From positions 248,001 through 312,000 of the forward strand of contig NZ_FOVH01000003.1 of NCBI RefSeq assembly GCF_900115095.1: a stretch of 64,000 bases of DNA, written 5' to 3'. The position numbers were made by a program, and so were the translations under genes. Shown here one piece after another: positions 1 through 9,296 of the stretch. The DNA comes from Actinomadura madurae (GTDB taxonomy: Bacteria; Actinomycetota; Actinomycetes; Streptosporangiales; Streptosporangiaceae). How positions within the stretch are numbered: position 1 is the stretch's first letter; every line of letters begins with the position of its first letter. A model generated the notes under the pieces. That model had not been told where the DNA came from and did not search any database. It was given only the letters and a program-made list of their open reading frames with translations.

Positions 1-172
1 GCGGCACCGCCATCTCCAGGGCGCCGAGCAGGATACGGGCCGTGGTCGTGTCGCCCGGTTCCGGGTTGGCGAACGCGGCCGCGACGCCCACCGCGACGGC
101 GATCGGCGGGCCGAGCACGGCCGTCCATCCCGCACGGCGCGCCTCGTACCGCCAGAGCATCAGTGGTCTCAT
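1..172 (-). CDS. membrane protein, N-terminal part only (runs off the left edge)
   Basis: Reading leftward from an ATG at 172, the frame stays open to the window edge and begins MRPLMLWRYEARRAGW. A short cytoplasmic start is followed by a hydrophobic stretch (about residues 19-35, rich in Val, Ala and Pro) and then a polar loop, so it looks like the start of an integral membrane protein. Its ATG overlaps the TGA of the anti-sigma gene (ATGA at 172-169), so it should be translationally coupled and be the third gene of the sigma/anti-sigma operon. ABC-2-type permeases often sit in this position, but only 57 residues are visible, so the family is a guess. Confidence 0.6.
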   Translation of the reverse strand, partial: MRPLMLWRYEARRAGWTAVLGPPIAVAVGVAAAFANPEPGDTTTARILLGALEMAVP

Positions 173-1095
173 GTCGGATGGGTAGCGCCCCGGCCGCGTC
201 GAGGTTCACCGTCGTACGGACCAAGGTGCCCGGCGATCACCACCGCGACGATTCCGAACACGGCGCTCACGGCCAGGACCGCCACGTTCGTGGACCAGGC
301 GTCGACGATGAACCTGGCAGCCCAGTCGTCGCGGGACCACACGCTGACCGCCAGCACTCGCATCGCCCACAGCCCGATGGCCGCGCCGAGCCCCACGTCC
401 GGCCCGAACCTGACGGAGACCAGCAGGCTGACCGAGGACAGCAGCGCCATCGGCCCGAGCCAGGCGGCGATCAGCGTGTGCAGACCCGCCGTCCCGTCCA
501 CCCCGACGGCGGCCAGCGCGGCGGAGGCCGCCACCGCGAGCACCAGGTCGTATCCGAACACCAGCACGAGACGCACCACCAGCAGCAGCCGCCCGGCCGC
601 CGGGGTGGCGGCGACCAGTTCGGTGGCCGGGTCGCGTCGTGACCGGTACGTGCCGGCGACACCCGCCGCGGCCACGATCGGCGCGACCAGCGCGAGCACC
701 ACCTCGGCACCGGTCGCGGGCCGCGCGACGGCCGCCGCCTGAACCAGGGCGATGACCACGCCCAGCGCCATCACCAGCGCCGAGGCGACGGGCACGGCCA
801 GCCGGATCAGCCGGGCCTCGGCCGCGACCAGCGCGGCGGCGTACAGCAGGCGGCGGGTCCGGGGACCCTCGCCCGGCGGGCCGGCGGGACCCTCGATCGC
901 GCTGCGGGTCAGCACCGCGTGCACCATGGTCGCGGCGTCCGGCGCCGCATCGCCGGGCGCGGCGGCACCCGCGATCGCCCGCCAGGCCGCGAGATCCGCG
1001 CGGCAGCGTGCGCAGCCCGTCAGGTGTGCGCGGACGCGGTCGCGGTCCGCGCCGCACAGCGAGCCGGCCGCGTACGCGGGCAGCATCTCGTTCAT
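169..1095 (-). CDS. zinc-finger anti-sigma factor fused to a multi-pass membrane domain
   Basis: This 308-residue protein starts with a compact cytoplasmic domain carrying the zinc-binding anti-sigma signature His-x3-Cys-x2-Cys (H24, C28, C31). A low-complexity Ala/Pro linker follows, then about six hydrophobic segments between residues 90 and 300. This is the usual build of a membrane-held anti-sigma factor that captures its ECF sigma until a signal releases it. The ATG overlaps the sigma gene stop (ATGA, 1095-1092), as expected for a co-translated sigma/anti-sigma pair. The membrane part is longer than the single helix of classical RsrA/ZAS proteins, so it may itself sense the signal. Function is inferred from the zinc motif and the partner gene; the signal is unknown. 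Confidence 0.85.
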   Translation of the reverse strand: MNEMLPAYAAGSLCGADRDRVRAHLTGCARCRADLAAWRAIAGAAAPGDAAPDAATMVHAVLTRSAIEGPAGPPGEGPRTRRLLYAAALVAAEARLIRLAVPVASALVMALGVVIALVQAAAVARPATGAEVVLALVAPIVAAAGVAGTYRSRRDPATELVAATPAAGRLLLVVRLVLVFGYDLVLAVAASAALAAVGVDGTAGLHTLIAAWLGPMALLSSVSLLVSVRFGPDVGLGAAIGLWAMRVLAVSVWSRDDWAARFIVDAWSTNVAVLAVSAVFGIVAVVIAGHLGPYDGEPRRGRGATHPT

Positions 1096-1649
1096 TCGGA
1101 CACCTCCTGGGCGGTCAGCGCGGCGGCGACCGCGGCCCGGGCATGATGCAGCCGGCTCTTCACTGTGCCGACCGGGATGGCGAGCACCTCGGCGACGTCG
1201 GCGAGCGGCAGGCCGGCCACGAACACCAGAGCGATCACGTCCCGGTGGTGATCGGGCAGCCGGCCGATGGCCGCGGCCACCGGTGTGCCGCCCGCCGCCG
1301 CGATCGCCAGCTCGTCCGGACCGGCGGCCTGGTCGGGCCGATCATGCAAGGGAACGCCGATGGCCTGCGGCCCGGACCGGCCGCGCAGCCGATTGTGCGC
1401 CTGGCGACGGGCCACCCCGAACAACCACGTCGTCACCTTGGAGCGGCCCTCGAAGGCGACGGCCGACCGCCATACCGCCAGCATCGTGTCCTGGAGGATC
1501 TCCTCGGCGGTCATCCGGTCGCCGGCCAACCGGTACAGGTAACCGAACAGCGCCTCGGAGTGCCGCTCGTAGAGCCGGGTCAGCGCGCCCGCGTCGCCGG
1601 CGGCGACCGCGCGCACCAGCGCCTCATCGCCCGGCTCGGAACGCGCCAT
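1092..1649 (-). CDS. RNA polymerase ECF sigma factor
   Basis: A 185-residue protein of normal ECF size. Region 2 (about residues 20-85) includes the core-binding and -10-recognition helices (LYERHSEALFGYLYRLAGD, then FEGRSKVTTWLFGVARRQ). Region 4 (about 125-180) holds a clear helix-turn-helix, LADVAEVLAIPVGTVKSRLH. There is no region 1.1 or 3, as usual for ECF sigmas. An AAGGGG ribosome site lies just upstream of the ATG at 1649. The overlapping downstream gene is a zinc anti-sigma factor, so activity is probably held in check at the membrane. A possible autoregulatory promoter lies at 1676-1703. The ECF subgroup cannot be assigned by eye. Confidence 0.93.
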   Translation of the reverse strand: MARSEPGDEALVRAVAAGDAGALTRLYERHSEALFGYLYRLAGDRMTAEEILQDTMLAVWRSAVAFEGRSKVTTWLFGVARRQAHNRLRGRSGPQAIGVPLHDRPDQAAGPDELAIAAAGGTPVAAAIGRLPDHHRDVIALVFVAGLPLADVAEVLAIPVGTVKSRLHHARAAVAAALTAQEVSE

Positions 1650-1675
1650 CCGCTCACCCCTTCCATCTGAGAGTA

Positions 1676-1703
1676 GGTAGCAAGCACCGGCGCCAACGGT
1701 TCA
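1676..1703 (-). promoter_or_regulatory. candidate ECF-type promoter of the sigma operon
   Basis: On the minus strand TGAACC (1703-1698) is followed 17 bases later by CTACC (1680-1676), about 27 bases before the sigma start codon. A GAAC-core -35 with a short -10 is typical of ECF promoters, and many ECF operons are autoregulated. This is a pattern match only. Confidence 0.35.
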
Positions 1704-1872
1704 CCGCACATCCGCCCCGGCTCTTCATGGGGCATGCAGCCGGCGGCACGGCGGGAGAGTCGCGTTCTGGGTGAGTGCCGTGTCCTCGGCCGGTCCGGTG
1801 CATTTCGTGTGCGTGGGGCGGGTAGATCCCCCGGCACGTCGACAACGCCGTCGGATCGCAGGGAGCCGTCAG

Positions 1873-3504
<1,632 letters not shown>

Positions 3505-3633
3505 CCCTCACCACCCGGCCAGGTGTGGGTCGGTTGCGGCGGGAGGCCTGGAGGCCGGACGATAAGCTCGCCAACCGCCGCGGGCGTCTCGAACGGTGCC
3601 CGCGCACGCTCCTCCGACGCGCATGGGAACGGG

Positions 3634-4344
3634 ATGTCGACGCTGAACCGGCTGGTGCTGTGGAACATCGACCACACCCTGATCGACGTCGGGAGGGTCA
3701 CCCGGGATGCCTACGCCGAGGCGTTCCAGCGGACCATCGGACGGCCCCTCGTCCGGCTCGCCCCCACCCCCGGCCGCACCGAGTCCGAGATCATCTTCGA
3801 GACCCTCGCCTTCAACGACGTCGTCACCACCGATGACCACCTCCCCGCCTTCTTCACCGCCCTCACCGAGGCGTTCGCGACCCGCCGCGCGGACGTCCGC
3901 GCGCACGGCCGCGTGCTGGCCGGCGCCCGCGAGGCCGTCGAGGCGCTCGCCCACGTCCCCGGCGTCGTCCAGTCGGTGCTGACCGGCTCCCTCCAGCCGA
4001 ACGCCGTCCTGAAGGTGACCGAGCTGGGCCTCGCCGGCCACCTCGACCTGGACGCCGGAGGGTACGAGAACGGCGTCTACAGCAAGGCCGCCCTCCTGGA
4101 ACTCGCCCGGACCCGCGCGGGCGAGCGCCACCGCGCCCGCTACCCCGAGTCCGCCACCGTGTTCATCGCCGACTCGCCCCGCGACGTCCAGGCGGCGCAC
4201 ATCGCCGGCTCCCCGATCATCGCCGTGGCCACCGGCAGCGCCACCGAGGCCGAGCTCCGCGCGGCGGGCGCCGAACGCGTCCTCGCCACCCTCTCCGACA
4301 CCAACGCCGTGGTCAGCGCCGTAGCCGACCTCACCCGCATCTGA
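3634..4344 (+). CDS. HAD-superfamily phosphatase-like protein with Asn at the nucleophile position
   Basis: A 236-residue protein with the length and layout of a subfamily I HAD phosphatase (phosphoglycolate phosphatase-like): motif I near residue 11, an alpha-helical cap (about 20-90), motif II in SVLTGSLQPNAVLK, motif III around the Lys of YSKAALLE, and motif IV in VFIADSPRDVQAA. Motif I normally reads DxDxT with the first Asp as nucleophile. Here it reads WNIDHTL, and the codon at the first position is AAC (Asn). The second acid/base Asp and the Thr remain. The ATG at 3634 follows GGGAACGGG; earlier in-frame starts would add a low-complexity leader. It may be inactive as a phosphatase, or the Asn may be tolerated or deamidated. 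Substrate unknown. Confidence 0.82.
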   Translation: MSTLNRLVLWNIDHTLIDVGRVTRDAYAEAFQRTIGRPLVRLAPTPGRTESEIIFETLAFNDVVTTDDHLPAFFTALTEAFATRRADVRAHGRVLAGAREAVEALAHVPGVVQSVLTGSLQPNAVLKVTELGLAGHLDLDAGGYENGVYSKAALLELARTRAGERHRARYPESATVFIADSPRDVQAAHIAGSPIIAVATGSATEAELRAAGAERVLATLSDTNAVVSAVADLTRI

Positions 4345-4411
4345 ACGCCCCATCTCACCCCTCCTCGGGCCTGTGGCAGCAGTGTCGACGGGCTCGCGGG
4401 CACGAGGCGGT

Positions 4412-4424
4412 AGAACGTGGTTCT
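4412..4424. promoter_or_regulatory. perfect inverted repeat upstream of the acetoacetyl-CoA synthetase gene
   Basis: AGAAC-GTG-GTTCT is a perfect 5-3-5 inverted repeat about 205 bases before the aacS start. The arms equal those of TetR/KstR-type boxes, but the spacer is 3 bases rather than 2 between the AAC and GTT cores. Operator status is speculative. The rest of the gap 4345-4630 shows no gene. Confidence 0.3.
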
Positions 4425-4630
4425 GTGGACAACCGGGCATGTGTGGGGGCCGAGGATGAGCCGGGGCGGATCTGTGTGGGGGGTCGGGGTTGTGTGCGGC
4501 AGGCGGCTGACCTGGGATGGGGCGGGGCTCTGGCGGCCGGCGGCGGCGCGGGTGGGGAAGTTGCGCGCTGTGCCGGGCGGGGCCGATATTGGGATGGCCG
4601 CGCGCCGGGGTGCGGCATGGAGGGAGAGAG

Positions 4631-6586
4631 ATGGCCAGTGCGGTGTCCGAGGGTTCGGTGTTGTGGGAGCCGTCGGAGGAGGTCGTCGCCAACGCGCGGG
4701 TGACCCACTTCATTCACTGGCTGTGGGACAGGGGCGTGCTCACCGAGTCCTACGACGACCTCTGGAAATGGTCGGTCACCGAGGTCGACGCCTTCTGGGA
4801 CGCGATCTGGTCGTACTTCGAGGTGGTCGGCGAGCGCGGTGACGGCCCCGTCCGGACGGGCGGGCCCATGCCGGTGGACGGCCTTAAGTGGTTCCCCGGC
4901 GCGACCCTCAACTACGCGGCGAACGCGCTGCGCAGGGCGCGGGAGACCCCGGACAAGACCGCGGTCGTCTTCCGGTCGGAGGCGGGCGGCCACCGGGTCC
5001 TGACGTACCGCGAGCTGGCGCTGCACGTGGCGGAGGTCCGCGCGGGCCTGGCGGAGCTGGGCGTGGGCAAGGGCGACCGGGTCGCCGCCTACGTCCCGAA
5101 CATCCCCGAGGCGCTGATCTGCTTCCTGGCCACGGCGTCGCTCGGGGCGATCTGGTCGTCCTGCTCACCCGACTTCGGGTCGTCCTCGGTGATCGACCGG
5201 TTCGCGCAGATCGAGCCCAAGGTCCTCATCGCCGTGGACGGCTACGCCTACAACGGACGGCGGTTCGACCGCCGCGAGATCGTGGGCGAGATCGAGGCCG
5301 CGCTGCCGACCCTGGCCGCGACCGTGCTCATCCCGTACCTCGACCCGGCCGCCACCCCGGACGGCCTGCGCGTCGGGATGCGCTACGGCGACCTCCCACG
5401 TCCCGGCCACGACACGCCGGAGTTCGAGGCCGTCCCGTTCGACCATCCGCTGTGGGTCGTGTACTCGTCCGGCACGACCGGGCTGCCTAAGCCGATCGTC
5501 CACGGTCACGGCGGCGTCGTCCTCGAACACCTCAAGGCGCTGTCGTTCCACCAGGACCTCGGACCCGAGGACGTCTTCTTCTGGTTCACCACCACCGGCT
5601 GGATGATGTGGAACTACCTCATCGGCGGCCTGCTGGTGGGCTCCACCATCGTGATGTACGACGGGGCGCCTCTCGACCTCTGGCAGCTCGCCGCCGACAG
5701 CGGCATGACCTACATGGGCGTGGGCGCGCCCTACATCACGGCCACGGTGAAGCAGGGGCGGCGTCCGGGCGAGGAGCTCGACCTGTCCGCCCTGCGGGGC
5801 ATCGGCTCCACCGGCTCGCCGCTCCCGCCCGAAGGGTTCGCGTGGGTGTACGAGGCGGTCGGGAAGGACCTGCTCCTCGGCTCCTTCTCCGGCGGGACCG
5901 ACATCTGCACCGGTTTCGTCGGCCCCTGCACGCTGCTGCCGCTGCGCGCCGGGGTCATCCAGTGCCGCGGCCTGGGCGCCAAGGTCGAGGCGTTCGGCGA
6001 GGACGGCCGCCCCGTCGTGGACGAGGTCGGCGAACTCGTGCTCACCGAGCCCATGCCGTCCATGCCCGTCTTCTTCTGGAACGACGAGAACGGCGACCGC
6101 TACCGCGACTCCTACTTCGGCATGTACCAGGGCGTGTGGCGGCACGGCGACTGGATCAAGATCCTCCCGGACGGCGGCTGCGTCATCTACGGCCGCTCCG
6201 ACTCGACGCTGAACCGCGGCGGCGTCCGCATGGGCACGTCCGACTTCTACCGCGTCGTCGAGGCGTTCGACGAGATCACCGACAGCCTCGTCATCGACAC
6301 CGGCCGCCTCGGCGAGGAGGGCCGGCTGCTCCTCTACGTCCAGCTCGCGGAGGGTGCGTCCCTCAGCGACGACCTGCTGGCGAACCTCCGGCGGGAGATC
6401 CGGTCGTCGCTGTCGCCGCGGCACGTCCCCGACGAGATCACCGCCGTCCCCGGCATCCCCCGCACCCTGTCCGGCAAGAAGCTGGAGGTGCCGGTCCGCA
6501 AGATCCTCCAGGGCACCCCGGTCGACCAGGCCGCCAACCGCGACTCCATGGCCAACCCCGAGGTCCTCACCCACTTCACCCCGTGA
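4631..6586 (+). CDS. aacS: acetoacetyl-CoA synthetase (acetoacetate-CoA ligase)
   Basis: ATP-dependent activation of acetoacetate to acetoacetyl-CoA, used in ketone-body and PHB-type metabolism. The 651-residue length fits the family. Visible features are the acetyl-CoA-synthetase-like N-terminal cap (FHIHWLWDRG-like, WFPGATLNYAANAL), the ANL-superfamily P-loop YSSGTTGLPKPIVHGHGG, the aromatic motif WFTTTGWMMWNYL, the A8 hinge region YGRSDSTLNRGGVRMGTSDF, and the C-terminal catalytic Lys in TLSGKKLEVPVRKIL. The RMGTSDFYRVVE wording separates acetoacetyl- from acetyl-CoA synthetases. The ATG at 4631 directly follows a strong GGGAGAGAG site; the frame is open about 110 bases further up, but that part has no family character. 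Confidence 0.93.
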   Translation: MASAVSEGSVLWEPSEEVVANARVTHFIHWLWDRGVLTESYDDLWKWSVTEVDAFWDAIWSYFEVVGERGDGPVRTGGPMPVDGLKWFPGATLNYAANALRRARETPDKTAVVFRSEAGGHRVLTYRELALHVAEVRAGLAELGVGKGDRVAAYVPNIPEALICFLATASLGAIWSSCSPDFGSSSVIDRFAQIEPKVLIAVDGYAYNGRRFDRREIVGEIEAALPTLAATVLIPYLDPAATPDGLRVGMRYGDLPRPGHDTPEFEAVPFDHPLWVVYSSGTTGLPKPIVHGHGGVVLEHLKALSFHQDLGPEDVFFWFTTTGWMMWNYLIGGLLVGSTIVMYDGAPLDLWQLAADSGMTYMGVGAPYITATVKQGRRPGEELDLSALRGIGSTGSPLPPEGFAWVYEAVGKDLLLGSFSGGTDICTGFVGPCTLLPLRAGVIQCRGLGAKVEAFGEDGRPVVDEVGELVLTEPMPSMPVFFWNDENGDRYRDSYFGMYQGVWRHGDWIKILPDGGCVIYGRSDSTLNRGGVRMGTSDFYRVVEAFDEITDSLVIDTGRLGEEGRLLLYVQLAEGASLSDDLLANLRREIRSSLSPRHVPDEITAVPGIPRTLSGKKLEVPVRKILQGTPVDQAANRDSMANPEVLTHFTP

Positions 6587-6593
6587 CGTGGGG

Positions 6594-7250
6594 TCAGTCG
6601 TCCCACGGCTCCCAGAGTTCCGTGTCGATCTCGAAGCCCAGCGGTTCCGGTAGCCGGATGACATCACCGAACTTCCAGGTTTGCATTACCTGGTAGGTCC
6701 CCGACTCGATGTCCGGTTCACCGTAGTGAGTGACCCCCGGCATCCGCGGATCACGATCGATGAGCAGGTAGAAGGGCACGCCAGAGCTTGCGTACCCGCT
6801 CCACTTGGTGCGGGCCCCGTGCAGGAGTCGCGGTGGCCGATCGTTGTCCGCGTTGGACGGCGAAGTGACCTCCACGACCGCCTCCACTTCCTCGGCGAGC
6901 AGCCGTTTGGCCTTGCGCTGCCGAGTCTCCAGACGGGTCTCCCTGTCGAGGATGTTGAGGTCGGGAACGCACCCCTCCTTCGAGGGGACCAGGTTCACGT
7001 CGCTGGTGCGCGCGGCAGTCCAGCGAAATTCCGGATCCGCCGTTCGAGCGTCGTGGAGAGCGTCGTGGATGTCATCCAGGATGTAATTGTGGTCCAGCGT
7101 TGGACTGGGTGACACGACGATCTCTCCTCCGATGACCTCGACCCGGGAGCCGTCGTTCGGGAGGTGGAGTTCGCCGGCGAGATCGCCCCGGACCCATAGG
7201 GCGTACGGAGTGTCCGACAACGTGTAATGCGCAACGGCTGCGACCGCCAT
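6594..7250 (-). CDS. Uma2-family (DUF820) PD-(D/E)XK endonuclease-like protein
   Basis: A 218-residue protein of the Uma2 restriction-endonuclease-fold family, which is abundant in actinomycetes and cyanobacteria. Visible motifs are the GGEIVVSPSPTLDHNYI beginning, the metal-binding Asp in CVPDLNILD, and the ExK-position strand VEAVVEVTSPSNADND, then FYLLIDRD near the C-terminus. The ATG at 7250 has GAGGGAG 10 bases upstream; another in-frame ATG at 7286 would add 12 residues. It faces aacS tail-to-tail with a 7-base gap. Family members are mostly uncharacterised; nuclease activity is inferred from fold only. Confidence 0.85.
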   Translation of the reverse strand: MAVAAVAHYTLSDTPYALWVRGDLAGELHLPNDGSRVEVIGGEIVVSPSPTLDHNYILDDIHDALHDARTADPEFRWTAARTSDVNLVPSKEGCVPDLNILDRETRLETRQRKAKRLLAEEVEAVVEVTSPSNADNDRPPRLLHGARTKWSGYASSGVPFYLLIDRDPRMPGVTHYGEPDIESGTYQVMQTWKFGDVIRLPEPLGFEIDTELWEPWDD

Positions 7251-7578
7251 GACACTGAGCTCCCTCTTGACGACGGATGGTGACATCGTGCGGGTTGAGG
7301 CCACTCCAGCGTACCGAGAACGCCGAGGCTCAGCGGGTCCGGCGAGCCCGTCGATCTCGCTTGGGTGACACCTCGCGTGTCCGTACGCTCTGGGATGTGA
7401 CGGCACTAGGGTTGTGCCCCCGGCCAAATGTGTCCGAATGGAAGCGGTGGGTCAGATCGCGCCGGAAGGTCGCAGGATCGGGTGAACTTCCCTCCGGTCT
7501 CGGGCGTCACACAGTCGGAGGGGTGATCCGGGCCCGGGACTCCGCGGCCCGTCGATCAAGAGAGGGACGGTTCCACGC
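7251..7578. other. intergenic region between divergent Uma2 and kinase genes
   Basis: This is 328 bases with no convincing gene. It must hold both divergent promoters, but I could not pick reliable -35/-10 pairs. Confidence 0.5.
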
Positions 7579-9159
7579 ATGGAGGTTGGGGCGCTACGGT
7601 CCGGAGACCCGGACCGGCTGGGGTTGTATGCCCTGATCGGACGGGTGGGCGAAGGCGGGCAGGGGACGGTGTTCCTCGGCGCCGCCGAGGACGGCCGGCA
7701 GGTCGCGATCAAACTGCTGCACGCCGAGCTGACGTCCGACGACAAGGCGCTCGCCCGGTTCCTGCGCGAGCTGGAGGTCGCCAAACAGGTCGCGCCGTTC
7801 TGCACGGCGCAGGTGATCGACGCCGACGCGACCGGTGACCGGCCCTACATCGTCAGCGAGTACGTGCCGGGCCCGTCACTGAACCAGCAGGTGCTGGAGG
7901 ACGGCCCGCTCGCCGGCGCGGCGCTGGACCGGCTCGCGGTCGGCACCGCGACCGCGCTCGCCGCGATCCACCAGGCCAAGATCGTCCACCGTGACTTCAA
8001 GCCGCACAACGTGCTGATCGGCCCGGACGGACCGCGCGTCATCGACTTCGGCGTCGCCCGCGCGCTCAGCGGCGGCACCACGCTCACCAGCCGGGTGATC
8101 GGCACGCCGTCCTACATGGCGCCCGAGCAGATCAGCGGAGACGAGGTGGGGACGCCCGCGGACGTGTTCTGCTGGGCGGCCACGCTGGTGTTCGCCGCCA
8201 CCGGCGAGCCGCCGTTCGGGCAGGACACCATCCCCGCCGTGATCAACCGGATCCTGCATGAGGAGCCCGGCCTCGGCGACCTGGACGGCGCGCTGCGCGA
8301 GCTGGTGCTCGACTGCCTGGAGAAGGAGCCGGGGCGGCGGCCCCGCGCCCAGCAGGTGCTGATGCGGCTGCTCGGGCACGAGGAGGCGGCCCGTCCCGCG
8401 GCCCGCCCGACCGGCACCGACGAGACCGCGATGCTCGCCGCCGGCTCCGTCCGCGCCGCGGAGATCGCCGACGACGCCGAGGTGTTCGAGCCCGACCCGG
8501 TGTTCGGCGACGACCCCATCTTCGAGGACTCCCCGGACTTCGACCCCGGGACGGGGTTCGACGCCGTCCCGCTGGAGACTCAGGCGGCCGGGCCCGGCGC
8601 CCCCCGCGCGGACGAGATCGGGGACCAGGGCGAGCCGGCGCCGCTGCCCACGCCCGCCGAATGGGCCGCCGGCGACACGCTGCCCCCCGACCTCGGGTCC
8701 GGGGCCGGGAAGGGCGGCCTGCGGCGGTCTCTCGCCGGCTCCGGGCGCTCCGCGGTGCTCGCCGGCGCGGCGGCGCTGTTCGTCGCGATCGTGGTCGTCT
8801 CGTCCGTCCTCGCGCTCGGCTCGGGCGACAACGGCAAGGCGGGCCAGAAGGTCAGCGACCCGAGCGCGCCGCCCGCGTCGACCGAGGTCGCCCCGAGCAC
8901 GGCGCCGGCCACGAGCCGCCGGCCGGTGGAGCAGGCGCCGCCGACGTCGTACGACCCGACGCCGACCGACAGCGGGATGCCGACCGGCAGCCCCACGCCG
9001 AGCGGCAGCCCGACGCCGACCACCTCGACGCCGACCCGGCCGACCCCCACGAAGACGGCCACGCCGACCACGCCGCCGACCGACCCGTCCGACCCGCCGG
9101 ACCCGTCCGGCCCGCCGCCCGGCGGGGGCACCGGCTCCGAGGGCCAGGCCGCCGGCTGA
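7579..9159 (+). CDS. membrane Ser/Thr protein kinase (eukaryotic type)
   Basis: A 526-residue PknB-like kinase. The kinase domain (about residues 15-265) has the Gly-rich loop GRVGEGGQGTVFLG, the ATP-anchoring Lys in VAIKLL, the catalytic loop HRDFKPHN (Phe in place of the more common Leu), DFGVA and the APE-type MAPEQ. An acidic linker follows, then one membrane helix (about 391-413), then a roughly 110-residue exterior tail made almost wholly of Thr, Pro, Ser, Gly and Asp with no PASTA domain. The GDPDRLGLYALIGRVGEGGQGTVF beginning (in two parts, GDPDRLGLY then ALIGRVGEGG) is common in actinomycete kinases. The start follows GAGGGACGG. The tail may span or anchor to the wall; the target is unknown. 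Confidence 0.92.
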   Translation: MEVGALRSGDPDRLGLYALIGRVGEGGQGTVFLGAAEDGRQVAIKLLHAELTSDDKALARFLRELEVAKQVAPFCTAQVIDADATGDRPYIVSEYVPGPSLNQQVLEDGPLAGAALDRLAVGTATALAAIHQAKIVHRDFKPHNVLIGPDGPRVIDFGVARALSGGTTLTSRVIGTPSYMAPEQISGDEVGTPADVFCWAATLVFAATGEPPFGQDTIPAVINRILHEEPGLGDLDGALRELVLDCLEKEPGRRPRAQQVLMRLLGHEEAARPAARPTGTDETAMLAAGSVRAAEIADDAEVFEPDPVFGDDPIFEDSPDFDPGTGFDAVPLETQAAGPGAPRADEIGDQGEPAPLPTPAEWAAGDTLPPDLGSGAGKGGLRRSLAGSGRSAVLAGAAALFVAIVVVSSVLALGSGDNGKAGQKVSDPSAPPASTEVAPSTAPATSRRPVEQAPPTSYDPTPTDSGMPTGSPTPSGSPTPTTSTPTRPTPTKTATPTTPPTDPSDPPDPSGPPPGGGTGSEGQAAG

Positions 9160-9296
9160 TGCCCCCGGGCGCCAGGGTGGGATAGGCCACGTTGGCGTTG
9201 CCGCTGAGCAGGTCGGCTTTGGCACGATTCCTGGCTACGCTCGTCCAGTGAGCGGCGCCACAACGAGGTGGCGAAGGGTCACTAGGGGAGTTGTCG

